Source: Orientallactaga sibirica
Taxonomy: Eukaryota > Chordata > Mammalia > Rodentia > Dipodidae
DNA: 64,000 nt
Reading direction: 5' to 3'
Assembly (NCBI GenBank): GCA_036365145.1
Contig: JAEOAD010000012.1
Location: 42,538,501 to 42,602,500 of the forward strand
Made by a program: the position numbers and the translations under genes. Positions 46,450 through 57,100 of this stretch are shown here, piece after piece (position 1 is the first letter of the stretch; each line of letters opens with the position of its first letter). A model generated the notes under the pieces. It did no database searches and was not told the origin of the DNA. It worked only from the letters and a program-made list of their open reading frames with translations.

Positions 46450-48078
46450 GTCCACAATTGGTAGGAGCTTGGTATTGGAGAATGGGCTCATTTTTTGGAC
46501 ATGGTTTTGACTTATTTCCCAATTCCAGCTATGAGTTCCATTCCACTGAGTGGATCTGTTAGCCAAATCAAGAGCAGTTGGTTACCCACCGTGGCTGTGT
46601 GCCACTATTGCACTTGTTTGAGCATCATGTCAAGATTGTTTAGTGCTGAGTAGCTTAGACTACAAGTTGTTTGGACAGATATCAGTTATTTTCCCCCAGT
46701 CACTCATGTAGCACCCTCTGGCACTAGATAAGCTAACTGACTGGGGACTAACCCTCTTCCAGATTCCTGCCAGTTCACTCCATGTTCTGTCCCAATGGCA
46801 GATGGTGTCTTCAGCAGTAGGGTCTTACCATTAACCTTTGGTGGGTCATCAAGAACTCTGACCGAAATTTGTATTCTTTTGGGAAACATTGTAAGTCTCT
46901 CTGATCAACAACTCATTGTGAAAGTTAACCGCATGCTGTCATGGGAGTTACAAGTCAGAGCCAAGGAAGATGAAGGAAGAAAACGATAGGTAATATAAAA
47001 AGCGAAAAAGAGCAGAGAGAGAAGAGGAGAGATAGAGAGAGAAACAGAAAAAGATTAAGGTTAGTCTTCATTATGTGCTCTCCAGGGCCCTATGGTTCAG
47101 GTGTTCCCTCTATGGGCCTGCTGAAGGACAATCTTTTAGCCTGTCATTCAGTATATAGGATTTTATGGTAGCATTTCCATTTGGGTCCATATTTGTGTCC
47201 CTCCTACCCTTACCCTCCCCTCCCATCCCACCTTCAAGGTTCTCATTGGGTATGACAGCATCTTGGGAAGATTCAGGTTAGGAGCCACAGATGTGTGAGA
47301 CCATGTGACGATTATTTTTCTGTGATTGGGTAAGCTCACTGAGAATGATCTGTTGCAAGTTTAACCATTTTTCTTCAAATTTCATTGTGTCCTTATTGCT
47401 GTGTAGAATTCCATAGTGTAGATATACCACATCTTAGTTATCCATTCATCTAATGATGGACATCTGGGTTGATTCCAGCTCTTAGCTATTATGAATTGAG
47501 CAGCTATAAACATGGTTGAGCAAATCTCTCTGATCTGAGGCATGGAGCTTTTAGGGTAAATGCATAGTAAGGGAATAACTGGATCTGTTGGTAGGTCATA
47601 GGTTTTTTTTGTTGTTTTTTTTTTTCCTAATGTTAGCTATCCTTACTGGGGTAAGGTGGAATCTCATACTTATTTTAATTTGCATTTCCCTGATGATTAG
47701 GGATGTTGAACATTTTCTTAAGTGTGTGTTTGCCATTTGTATTTCTTCCTCTGAGAACTCCCTGTGTAGTTCTCTGCCTCATTTTGTGAGTGGGTTGTTT
47801 GACTTTTTATTGTTTAGGTTTTGGAGTTCTTTGTTAATTCTAGAAATTCGGCCTCCATCAGTTGTATAGCTGGCAAAATTTTTCTCCCATTCTGTGGATA
47901 ATCTGCTGGATCTGGTTATTGTATATTTGTATGTGAAAAAACTTTTCAGCTTCATGAGATCCCAATGGTTGTGTGATTGTTTAATTTCCTGAGCTATTGT
48001 GGTTTTGTTCAGGAAGTCTTTTCCCATTCCTATATCATGGAAAGTGCCTCCTATTTTTTTTTCTTCCAGTAATAGCAG
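46450..48078 (-). mobile_element. L1 fragment: ORF2 C-terminus and 3' UTR
   Basis: Read on the minus strand from 48078, it encodes the last part of L1 ORF2. It includes a frame 48081-47779 with a 'W-D-L-M-K-L-K-S-F' type segment, and further down 'atgtttatagctgctcaatt' and 'ggaatcaacccagatgtcca' (the 'MFIAAxF...W...QPRCP' region). It then enters a purine-rich 3' UTR (47280-47160) and continues with Lx-like 3' UTR wording (46500-46880). Stops make it inactive. Confidence 0.8.
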
Positions 48079-48632
48079 CATTTCCGGTCTTATAAAATGC
48101 TCTCTAAAATAATAATGGCCATCCCATCTATCGGGTGCTGACTTCTCTCTCCTTTGGAGAATTTGCTTCTCTTTTTCAGATGGATGCCCAACCTGAGGGG
48201 AGGATCAGTCTATCACACCTCACCAGGACTCCAGCTGAAACCATAGAGTAATGGGGGAAATGGGCAAGAGTACAGCTTTCTCAGTGAGCCTGACATCAGC
48301 ACAAGGCTGAAGGAGATAAACACAGAGAACATTCAACTCCTACTAAACCAGATATCCAGAGACACAGAGGCTCCCAAAACCTTATCACTGAAGTAGAACT
48401 AAAATGAAGCCAACATCACTCAGGGAAATTCACAGAAGAGGGGGAGGAAAGAGTATTAGAGCCACAAGTTGGGTCATTATGCACAGAGACATTGCCTCTT
48501 CCCCATAACTGTTAGCTACCCCCACAATGCATGACCCACTTTCCCCAATGAGGAGGGTCCCTTTGGAGGGGGGAGGACAGGGAGAAGGCTATCAAAGGCA
48601 CCAACATGAATGTAAAATTAAAATTAAAAAAA
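48079..48632 (+). mobile_element. L1-type 3' UTR copy, plus orientation
   Basis: 'aatgggcaagagtacagctt', 'aacacagagaacattcaact', 'ggtccctttggaggggggag' and an A-rich end (ttaaaattaaaaaaacc). It is the reverse of the sequence at 40208-40775 and 26655-27175. It abuts the minus-strand ORF2 fragment head to head. Confidence 0.75.
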
Positions 48633-48799
48633 CCTATTTAATTGTTCAAGGATAAGCATAGTTAATCACTGTTTCACACTTATTTATCATACCCAGCATG
48701 TGGCAAAAAGAAAGAAGACTCTAATGTATACTTAATAATTAACAGAGTTTATCTTTAGTAATCAGATCTGTGAATTTAGATAGAATCAACATTACCCAT

Positions 48800-48903
48800 T
48801 CTTTCTCTTTTTGTTAAGACAAGGTCTCACTTGAACTTACAGTACTCTTGCCTCAGCCTCTTGGGTGCTGATATTAGATTTGTGCACTATCACGCCTAAC
48901 TAA
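48800..48903 (-). mobile_element. B1-like SINE remnant
   Basis: Antisense: 'gttaagacaaggtctcactt', 'cttgcctcagcctcttgggt', 'gctgatattagatttgtgca'. Short and diverged; may be the B1 half of a B4. Confidence 0.7.
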
Positions 48904-49329
48904 GAACTTTTTTTTTCTTTCAATATGCTGCCTTTATGTGAAATTGATACTATCTATATTATAGCAACACAGGAGACAGGGAAACACATAGGTGTTAATA
49001 TGCCAGTTTGGAAAAGATTTGTACTACATGTGCCAACTTTTCTATGATAAAAATCATTTACATAGTAATGCCCAATTTTGCCTGGAATGCCTGGTTGAGT
49101 CTTTAGGATCTAGAGAAAACATGGATATTGTAATGAATAAGCTGAATGTGTACAGCTGTTGACTTAATATGCTTTTAGGAAGCTATGATGCATGAGACTG
49201 TTGCATTCAACACAGCCTTGTCAAAGACTCTATTAGCCCAGCCATGTTCACATGTTTTTCTTTGTTTTTATAAGAATCTGAAGAAAGTGAAAAACATGCA
49301 TATATACATATTAAAACATATTAAAACAT
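48904..49329. other. intron, no recognisable element
   Basis: AT-rich; nothing supportable. Confidence 0.45.
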
Positions 49330-49352
49330 ATATATATATATATATATATATT
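49328..49352. repeat. (TA)n microsatellite
   Basis: About 12 TA units, preceded by two 'attaaaacat' units. Confidence 0.95.
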
Positions 49353-49609
49353 TGAATGTATATATTTTTGTTCCCTCTTCTTACCTTTCCAATACCAACT
49401 GTCAATAACAATGGCACCCCTCAAGAAAGGGAAAATTTAAAAAAAAGCTTAAAAAATAGAGATGACAAAAACTATTCCTGTGTATGTATGCAGTCTGGAT
49501 ACAGATAAAAATCCAAATTCCAAAATAGGATAATGATAAGCACAATCAGTTATGAAACAAAGCATAGATGTCATAGGTTATGTGAAAATATTTTCAGATT
49601 TTCTTTACA

Positions 49610-49814
49610 TTTATTTTAATTTACTTATTTAAGAGAGAGAAAGACATAGAGTGTAGAGAGAGAATGGGTGTGCCAAGGCCTCTAGCCACTGCAAAGGAAT
49701 TCCAGATGCATGCACTACCTTGTGCATTTGCCTTATGTGGGTGCTGGGGAATAAGCCTGGGTCCTTAGGTTTTGCAGGCAAGTGCTTAACTCCTATGCCA
49801 TCTCTCCAGCCTCA
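49610..49814 (-). mobile_element. tRNA-derived rodent SINE, type A
   Basis: Antisense: tail 'attttaatttacttatttaa', body 'ccttgtgcatttgccttatg', head 'tatgccatctctccagcctc'. Confidence 0.85.
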
Positions 49815-50635
49815 TATGACATATAAATTAAAAAAAAATAAAAAACTAAGCAAACATACTGAGAAAAAAAAGAAATTTAAAAAATTGGGAGCCATACCAC
49901 TGAAGGGATTGCTTTATTTGGAATATTGATATGTAAGGGCATGGTTTCTTATATCGCTGAGTCTCTTCACATGGAAGAGCAGCAAATTCAAACTGGTAGG
50001 AAAGACGTGACAATTCCAGCTTTTTTTTTTTTTTTTTCTGGGAGTAGGGAGCAGAAGTGGAGGGCTGGAAGGGTACATCTATGGCAATTGGCTTGGCAAT
50101 CATTAATTGAGACAGCTGGAAGAAAAAATTAAATGCTAAATCACCACAGTGAGAGCTTGCAATAGACAGCAATGAACTTCAAATACTACAGCTCGCCAGA
50201 TATCTGATATGGAAGTATGGAACAGAAATATGTTCCCGACAGATGGAACCATGGATTTGATGAGAACCAGGTCTGAGATAACAATCCTAAATGGAAACTG
50301 CTTCTGTTCCAATCTATTCGCCACAATTGCTTTCTAGCCACACTCCATCAGCAACTACTTCTGGTGTAAAGCATTTCCCCTTTCAAATATGAATGATAAT
50401 TACACATAACCTGGGCTTTAGGCCTTGGAACAGAATAGAAGTGAAAGGCTTAGGAATCCTAACTGTAGCAGAACTCTTCACCATGCAGAAACCTCAAATT
50501 CCCCTTTATGTGGTCTAAAAGAATTAAAACAGAGAACTATGGATTCTATGAAGCAAAACTTTGAATCAGACATGCAAAGCAACTCTAATTAAATTAAATT
50601 CAGTAGGTCACACACCTACATACACATGTAAGAAA
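49815..50635. other. intron, no recognisable element
   Basis: Includes an 18-nt poly-T at about 50020. No exon or repeat recognised. Confidence 0.45.
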
Positions 50636-50800
50636 AAAAGACTGCAAAGTGGAAGAGGGACCAGCTGGGAAGAAGGCACTAGCTGGGATGAGCCCTTTTG
50701 GGATAGGGAGGGGAGTCAATAGAAGGTAACCAGAGGGAATTATCATCAAAATACATTATGAACATGTACAAAAATTGTCAATAAATAAAATAATAAAGTG
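50636..50800 (+). mobile_element. L1 3' end fragment
   Basis: 'gactgcaaagtggaagaggg', 'gcccttttgggatagggagg', 'atcatcaaaatacattatga' then an A-rich tail with AATAAA. Same style as 38672-38815. Confidence 0.5.
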
Positions 50801-51311
50801 AGAATAAAGGAATGGCGACACAATAAAAGCATTGCAAGAAGAAAACCATTGTAGCAACAGTGAAATTTCCTTAAACACAGAGAAAAGCATCATCAAGACT
50901 AGTGTGGCATGAGCTTGAGACAGGTGAAGAAAGAGAAATGGAAGAAACCATGAGAATTGTAATGACACAAAAGACATCTAATGTGAACGTGTTCATGTAT
51001 TTTAAAATTACAAAAGGTAAAGAAAAGAAAAAGAAATTGAAGTCATAGGAATAAACACTTGTATATATAGACTGAATGTCACTTGTTTTTGAAGAGTTTT
51101 TACACAGAGGAATTAACACTGAGACCTCCCCTGGCCTTAAATTAAATATATTGGGCTTAAAGGGTCAAATAAGTTCTATAGAAAGTAAATTTCCATAAAA
51201 AAAAAATAATCCAACAGATAAAATATGGAGTCTTATATGTAATCAAGTTGTCCTTTGAATGTAAGAAGATGACGGTGATCCTCAAATCCACTTACAAAGA
51301 GAAACAAATGT
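50801..51311. other. intron, no recognisable element
   Basis: Purine-rich and AT-rich; nothing supportable. Confidence 0.4.
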
Positions 51312-51324
51312 AAAGAAATAAGGA

Positions 51325-51521
51325 GGGGCTGTAGGGATACCTGCTTCGTAGTTAAGGCACTTGACTGTGAAGCCTAAAGGCTCAGGTTCAATTTCCCAAA
51401 ACCCCCGTGACCCAGATGCACACGGTGATGCATGCATGCATGTGGAGTTCATTTGACTGGCTAAGGCCTAGGTGCTGTCATTCTCTATCTGCCTATCTCT
51501 CTCTAATAAATAAATATTAAA
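51325..51521 (+). mobile_element. tRNA-derived rodent SINE, type A, with target duplication
   Basis: Sense: head 'ggggctgtagggatacctgc', 'gactgtgaagcctaaaggct', an ATGC-rich middle and a (CTCT)n plus 'aataaataaa' tail. AAAGAAATAAGGA is at 51312-51324 and 51522-51534 exactly. Confidence 0.92.
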
Positions 51522-51937
51522 AAAGAAATAAGGATATTAAGATTTCAAAGTAGAACACAAACCAGAAAAATTCAGAAACAATTCAATAGTAAAAAAAAAA
51601 AAAAATTCAGAAAGGACCAAAGAGGTGGTGTTAAGAACACGTATGTTGATTTGTTCATCTTTCTTAGCAAGAACTTGGAAAATATAGATTACAGATAAAT
51701 GCTTAGGAAAAGAGTCTTTGAAAAAAAGTTTAATTTAATTGGGATCAAGTTCCTTTTGATTAAGAATAGCCAGATAAAATTTTAACATCATATTAGGACA
51801 TATTTTATCCTATAGTTCTTCTTATCAATGTTAAATATCTGATTCCTGTCAAAATTATTGATTACTATAATTGCACATTAAACAATAATGATAATGACTT
51901 TTATTAAACTTATGTATTATCTTATGAGTGGATTTTT

Positions 51938-52199
51938 AAAGTTTTTTTTTAATTTTATTTTTAGAGAGAGACCCAGAGAGAGACAGACAGAGAGAGAGGG
52001 AGACAGATAGAGATGGGTGTGCCAGTAGTCTCTCAGCTGCTGTGTATGAAATCCAGATGTGTGCGCCCCCTTGTGGTCAAGTGCAGCATTGCACCCTTGC
52101 ATCACTTTGCATCTGGCTAAACGTGGGACCTGGAGATTGGAACTGGGTTCTTAGGCTTAGGAGGCAGGTGCCTTAACCGCTAAGCCATCTCTCCAGCCC
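51938..52199 (-). mobile_element. tRNA-derived rodent SINE, type B, with target duplication
   Basis: Antisense: tail, 'gagagagacccagagagaga', 'gcattgcacccttgcatcac', head 'cgctaagccatctctccagc'. ATGAGTGGATTTTT is at 51924-51937 and 52200-52213. It lacks the tandem B-box-like duplication. Confidence 0.96.
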
Positions 52200-52213
52200 A
52201 TGAGTGGATTTTT

Positions 52214-53084
52214 TAATAAAAATAAATTTATATTTTTCAATTTTATATATTTTCCACTTTCAATAGTGTTGTTGAAATTATGTGAGGTCATTTTAATAAG
52301 ATGTAACTATCTTTACCATAGTATGATTCCTTTTAAACAGTTCATATATTTTTGTGATCAAATTGTGGAATATTATGAATATATTTTCTTTTTTCTGAAT
52401 TAAGTCACATACTTTTTATTGTCTGATAGTTTCATTGATGCTTCAACTTTAGAAAATTACTTCTTATACTTGCTAATGAAGAGTATATTTTCAGGCAGTG
52501 AGATAGGACTCAACTACAAGACTTCTCTCAGAATTAATGAGCATACCTATTAGAACATAGTATATCCTCTAATGTTAACCATCAAATGTAGTTTTTTCCC
52601 TCAGTTTTATTTTTCCTCATTTAATTTTTTCTTCAGTTTAATTTCAGCATTAAAATATTTAAAAAATCAGGAAAGAAACTCCAATATTTCTGAGCTTAAC
52701 ATCCAGGAGTAATTAAACATTTCTGCATAAATAATGCATGTGGTATTTTGTAGCATCGAAAAATGCTGCTAAAACCAAAAGGTTTAAGATAGGTAGCAAT
52801 TAGAAGCACTAAGTTCCCCATAGCCTCTGTCTCAGGACATCTTATAAATGGTCCACAAAATGCTATTCCAAAGAATAAAATATTTCAGTTATTAAGACAT
52901 ACTGCTATTAGGTGACTTGAAAGTGATGCCACATTATTTTAAACAAACTGAAACTTTCCCCTATATTAATTCCAAACTACTTGCATATACAAGTTCTCAA
53001 ATGAGTTGTTAACAGTATTTTGATCTCATCTTCTTGTGGGTTGGTAGATAAATATATATATTTACCATTATTAATACTATTATT
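52214..53084. other. intron, no recognisable element
   Basis: AT-rich; nothing supportable. Confidence 0.45.
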
Positions 53085-53303
53085 ATTATTTATTAATTTG
53101 CAAGCAGAGAGAGAGAGCAAGAGAGACAGAGAGAGGGAAAAGAGCAGATAGAGAGAATGGGTACCAGGACCTTCAGTAGCTGCAAACAAACTCCAGATGC
53201 ATACAACGCTCTGTATCTGGCTTTACATAGGTAATGGGGAATTGAACCCGGATTTCAGGTTTTGAAGACAAACACCTTAACTATTGAGTCATCTCTTCAA
53301 CCC
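53085..53303 (-). mobile_element. tRNA-derived rodent SINE, type A, diverged
   Basis: Antisense: (ATT)n tail, (GA)n-rich part, 'cagatgcatacaacgctctg', head 'ttgagtcatctcttcaaccc'. Confidence 0.8.
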
Positions 53304-54834
53304 TCTACCCCTTTTTGGCCATCAATTAGTACTCTTATTAGGACAAAGTACCACCAACAACTAATATTCCTGTTTTCCCAAAGAACAACTGAGAACAGTC
53401 ATCTTTTCCAACACACTCACCCTTTTTCTGCATAGTGAAATGTAAAGTTGAGGTCTTTCCTTTGTCTCCCTCACTGGTAAAGAGAATTTGTTGTATTAAT
53501 AAAGAACTAGATTCACTATTTTATTTCTGCATGAGGTAAAGATATTTTTATTAAGATTGCTGAAAAAATGCATGACATAAACAAAAGTTTGTCCTCCTTC
53601 ATCCTGTTTCTATTACTCCATATACTTGAAGTTGTTGCTTTGGCATGCTTTAATATCCAATAGCAACTATAACATTTATGAAAAATGAGGATTGTCCATT
53701 AATTCTGACTAAATAAACATAGCTTTATTATTCCATCAATGTAACAGGAAAAAAAGTTAAAGATGAATTGTTTTTCATGTGGTATATATACAATGTACCT
53801 AAGACAGATGACAGACTATTTCTCTAACTGATGGCTAAGTAAATCACCTCATTTTCATTGTTTCCATTGTTGACCAACATGATGTCAGCCTGGCTTCCCT
53901 CTTCTGATTTAAATACATGATTCAGGATGACTTTGGAGGGCTGTGATACTCATAGATTTATGGGGCATTTGTATATAGGATTCTCATCGCTGTACAGCAA
54001 CCCTGTCGTTTTTGTGACAGAGCTTGTTTGACTGGTTTGGGATTTATGATGGAAATAATTTAGAATAGAGTAATAATTTTCCCTTGGCAATTACACTATC
54101 ATTTGGTGCTTTGTCCCTAAGGGGAAATGAATGTGCTGGGATCTGTTCATGATTCTAGTAGCTTGATGTAAGGAACAAATCAAGGTCAGAATACAGATAT
54201 GGGACACACAGTCACTGAATTCCAGTTCCGTGTCTCCATTCTTAAGGCCTTTCACATTGGTTTATCACTTACAGTTTTAAATTTCTCATCATTTCACTGT
54301 CAGTTGACTTGAGAAGCTTTGTTCCATTTCCCTCATCTTATAAAGGAGGAATTTAAGACAGAAATGTTTTTTTTCTTGCAGTTGGTTATTCAGCAAATAT
54401 CAGTAAGCATGTACCACATGACAGCTGTGTGGTATGCTATAGGGAACAAAGAGACTTCAGGCTTGGTGTTCGCTTTGTTCCTTGTTATCTATTATGGAAA
54501 ATTCCAACTGAGTGCAAACACTGGCTATAAGAGTGTCATAATTCCTACATCCATTGCTCTGTATCAGTAAATGTTTGAAAGTCATGGTCATTTCACTTTT
54601 ATCTATATTGCTTATCCAAACTTTAATGACATTTTGGAGCAAATTCCAGATATCATATCAGTACATGAAAATAATATCACTATGTGTCTTAAAACCAAAT
54701 ACCACAGGCAGCTTGACTTGACCTTGGTAAATTCCTGCTACTTCTTATGGCTAATTTGTACAAATTTTCTAATCTAGGCCTTATTTCCTTTGCTTTATTA
54801 ATTACTCTCTCCGTTGTAACGAATTTTTTAAAAT
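53304..54834. other. intron, no recognisable element
   Basis: About 1.5 kb with no repeat or exon supported. The frames at 54319-54570 and 54571-54777 were checked against the expected Trhde continuation and do not fit. Confidence 0.45.
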
Positions 54835-55335
54835 ATATTTTATTTATTTATATATTTCATTATTTATTAGACATGGACATATTTAGTATGTAAACAACAC
54901 ATGTTGGTACCATACTTTTCCACCTCCTTGCCCCTTTTCTGATGAGGCCTTCCTCATTGGGGATGCAGGTCAACCCCATGGGGATTGTGGGTCATGCATT
55001 ATGGGGGTGGGGAGAGGCAATGTGTCTGTACAAAGTCCCAGATTGTGGCTCTAACAATCTTTCCACTCCTTCTTCTGCAAAGTTCCCTGAGCTGGAGGTA
55101 TTTTAAGTCTACTTCAGTGATGGGCACTCAGGAGCCTCTGGATCTCTGGTTTGGTAGGTGTTGAGTATCCTCAGTGTCTCTCTCCATCACCTTTGTGCTC
55201 ACATCAGATTCACTGAGAAAGCAGCACTCTTGCTCATTTCCCCAATTCCTCTGTGGTTTCAGCTGGGGCCTAGGTGGAGTGCACTGTGTTTTTTATCTCC
55301 TCAGGTCCAGCTCTAGTTCCTGACCTGCCCACACA
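54835..55335 (-). mobile_element. L1-type 3' UTR copy, minus orientation
   Basis: T/A-rich left end (reversed A-tail), 'gatgaggccttcctcattgg', 'tgtggctctaacaatctttc', 'ctcttgctcatttccccaat'. The same family as 26655, 40208 and 48079. Confidence 0.75.
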
Positions 55336-55344
55336 CTGTCCTTG

Positions 55345-55354
55345 ACTGCCTCAT

Positions 55355-55401
<47 letters not shown>

Positions 55402-55535
55402 GAGAGAGAATGGGTTGCCAGAGCCTCCAGCCACTGCAAAAGAACTCCAGACGCATGCACTTCTTTGTGCATCTGGCTCACGTGGGTCCTTTGGCTTTGC
55501 AGGCAAATACCTTAACTGCTAAGCTGTTTTAATCA
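55345..55535 (-). mobile_element. tRNA-derived rodent SINE, type A, with (TTTA)n tail
   Basis: Antisense: about 14 TTTA units (55347-55401), then 'gccagagcctccagccactg', 'tgtgcatctggctcacgtgg' and head 'taccttaactgctaagctgt'. The terminal 'ctccagccc' part is lost. Confidence 0.87.
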
Positions 55536-55969
55536 GCCTAAATGTAATTATTTTTAAATACATCCACCTATGGATCAACATACTATCTTCCTCCTTTGGT
55601 ATTAATCATTATCTCAGTGTAGAGTGTCAATGTTAATGTGCAGAAAATTACATAGTAAATCATAATGACCTCATATGTACTGATACCTCTACAAATAATC
55701 TGGAAATTACTTGGTTTTGAAATTGTGAGTTTTTTTTTTTAACTGAGATGGGTTATCTTTGAGTTTCTATACAGGCCTAGGAATTTACCCCACAGTTATG
55801 TCCAGGAAGAAGTTTCCCTTATAACCTATGTGCTATTATGTGAGTCCTTCTTACTTTCTGTCTCATTCCTAAGCAATTCAAGAGAGATAAATTTAAGTTG
55901 AGGGAGAGCAGCCAATACTAAGGAGGAGGAGCTAAGACAAAGATGCTTTTTTAGAATTAGAGCTTTATT

Positions 55970-56191
55970 TTTTAATATCTTATTTTTATTTGTTTATTTG
56001 AGAAAGATAAAGAGGCAGAAAGAGAGAGAGAGAAAAAAAATTGGCATACCAGGACCTCTAGACAATGAAAATGAACTCCAGATACATGTGCCAATTTGTG
56101 TATCTGGCTTACATGGGTCCTGGGGAATCAAACCTTGGTTCTTTGGCTTTGTATGCAAGCACCTTAAGCACTAAATGATCTCTCTAGCCCC
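55970..56191 (-). mobile_element. tRNA-derived rodent SINE, type A, with target duplication
   Basis: Antisense: tail, 'gagaaagataaagaggcaga', 'gtgtatctggcttacatggg', head 'actaaatgatctctctagcc'. AGAA(T/C)TAGAGCTTTATT is at 55953-55969 and 56192-56208 with one mismatch. Confidence 0.9.
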
Positions 56192-56567
56192 AGAACTAGA
56201 GCTTTATTGAGACACTTGGAAGTGTCATACTGCAGGAAGCATGTTAGGGTCCAAGGATAGAGAAGAGAAGAAAGGAATAGAGGAGGGGAGAAGTGGAGGG
56301 AGAGAGGGAAGGAGGGAGAGAGAGAAGGAAAATGACTATTTCTGGAAATCCAAAGAAAGAAGGAAGCTTATTGCTTTTGATATGTTTTGGAAATAGGGGA
56401 AAATTCTGCTCCTTGTGATTGAGCCTATGTGTGAAAAGCAATAGAGGCATAAATAGGATCCAAGACCATAACTTAGGTGGTCTTCAGTTCTCTGGCAAGA
56501 GGTAATAGGGCTTGCTTTCTCATATGGCCTTGGTCTTGGACAGAATGCCAACTTTTTATAATATTTT

Positions 56568-56570
<3 letters not shown>

Positions 56571-56638
<68 letters not shown>

Positions 56639-56804
56639 AGGAGAGGGAGAGATAATGGGCAATCCTGGGCCTCTAGCCACTGCAAATGAACTCCAGACAC
56701 ATGTGTCACTTTGTGCATCTGGCTTACATGGGTTCTGGGGAGTCAAACTTGGGTCCTTAGGCTTCACAGGCAAGTACCTTAACCACTAACCCATCTCTCC
56801 AGCC
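56571..56804 (-). mobile_element. tRNA-derived rodent SINE, type A, with (ATTT)n and (GA)n
   Basis: Antisense: ATTT run, then (GA)n at about 56601-56632, 'tttgtgcatctggcttacat', head 'ctaacccatctctccagccc'. Confidence 0.9.
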
Positions 56805-56931
56805 CACCAGGGAAAATTTTAAATTAACTGCATCTATGTTCTAACACTTCATAACCTTAATTTTTCTCTATCCTATAAGACCTTGAGATGGAAACCATTT
56901 CCGTTGTTTGTATTGTTTCTATTTCCTTTTA

Positions 56932-57052
56932 TATAAGCAAACTCTAGATGCATGCCACCTTATGCATCTGGCTTACATGGGTTCCAGGGCATCAAATCTG
57001 GATCCTTTGGCTTTGCAGAATAATATCTTAACCACTTACCAATCATTGAAGC
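56932..57052 (-). mobile_element. tRNA-derived rodent SINE, type A, partial
   Basis: Antisense 5' two-thirds only: 'gcaaactctagatgcatgcc', 'tatgcatctggcttacatgg', 'atcttaaccacttaccaatc'. No tail or GA-rich part. Confidence 0.75.
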
Positions 57053-57100
57053 CCTAGAATTAAAGCTTTATTGAGAAACTTGGAAAACTTTATGTAAGCT

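Noticed and set aside
54319..54777. Possible further Trhde exon
   Set aside because: An acceptor-like 'tttcttgcag' precedes the frame, but the encoded residues do not resemble the region expected after exon e, and the frames run on without donors.
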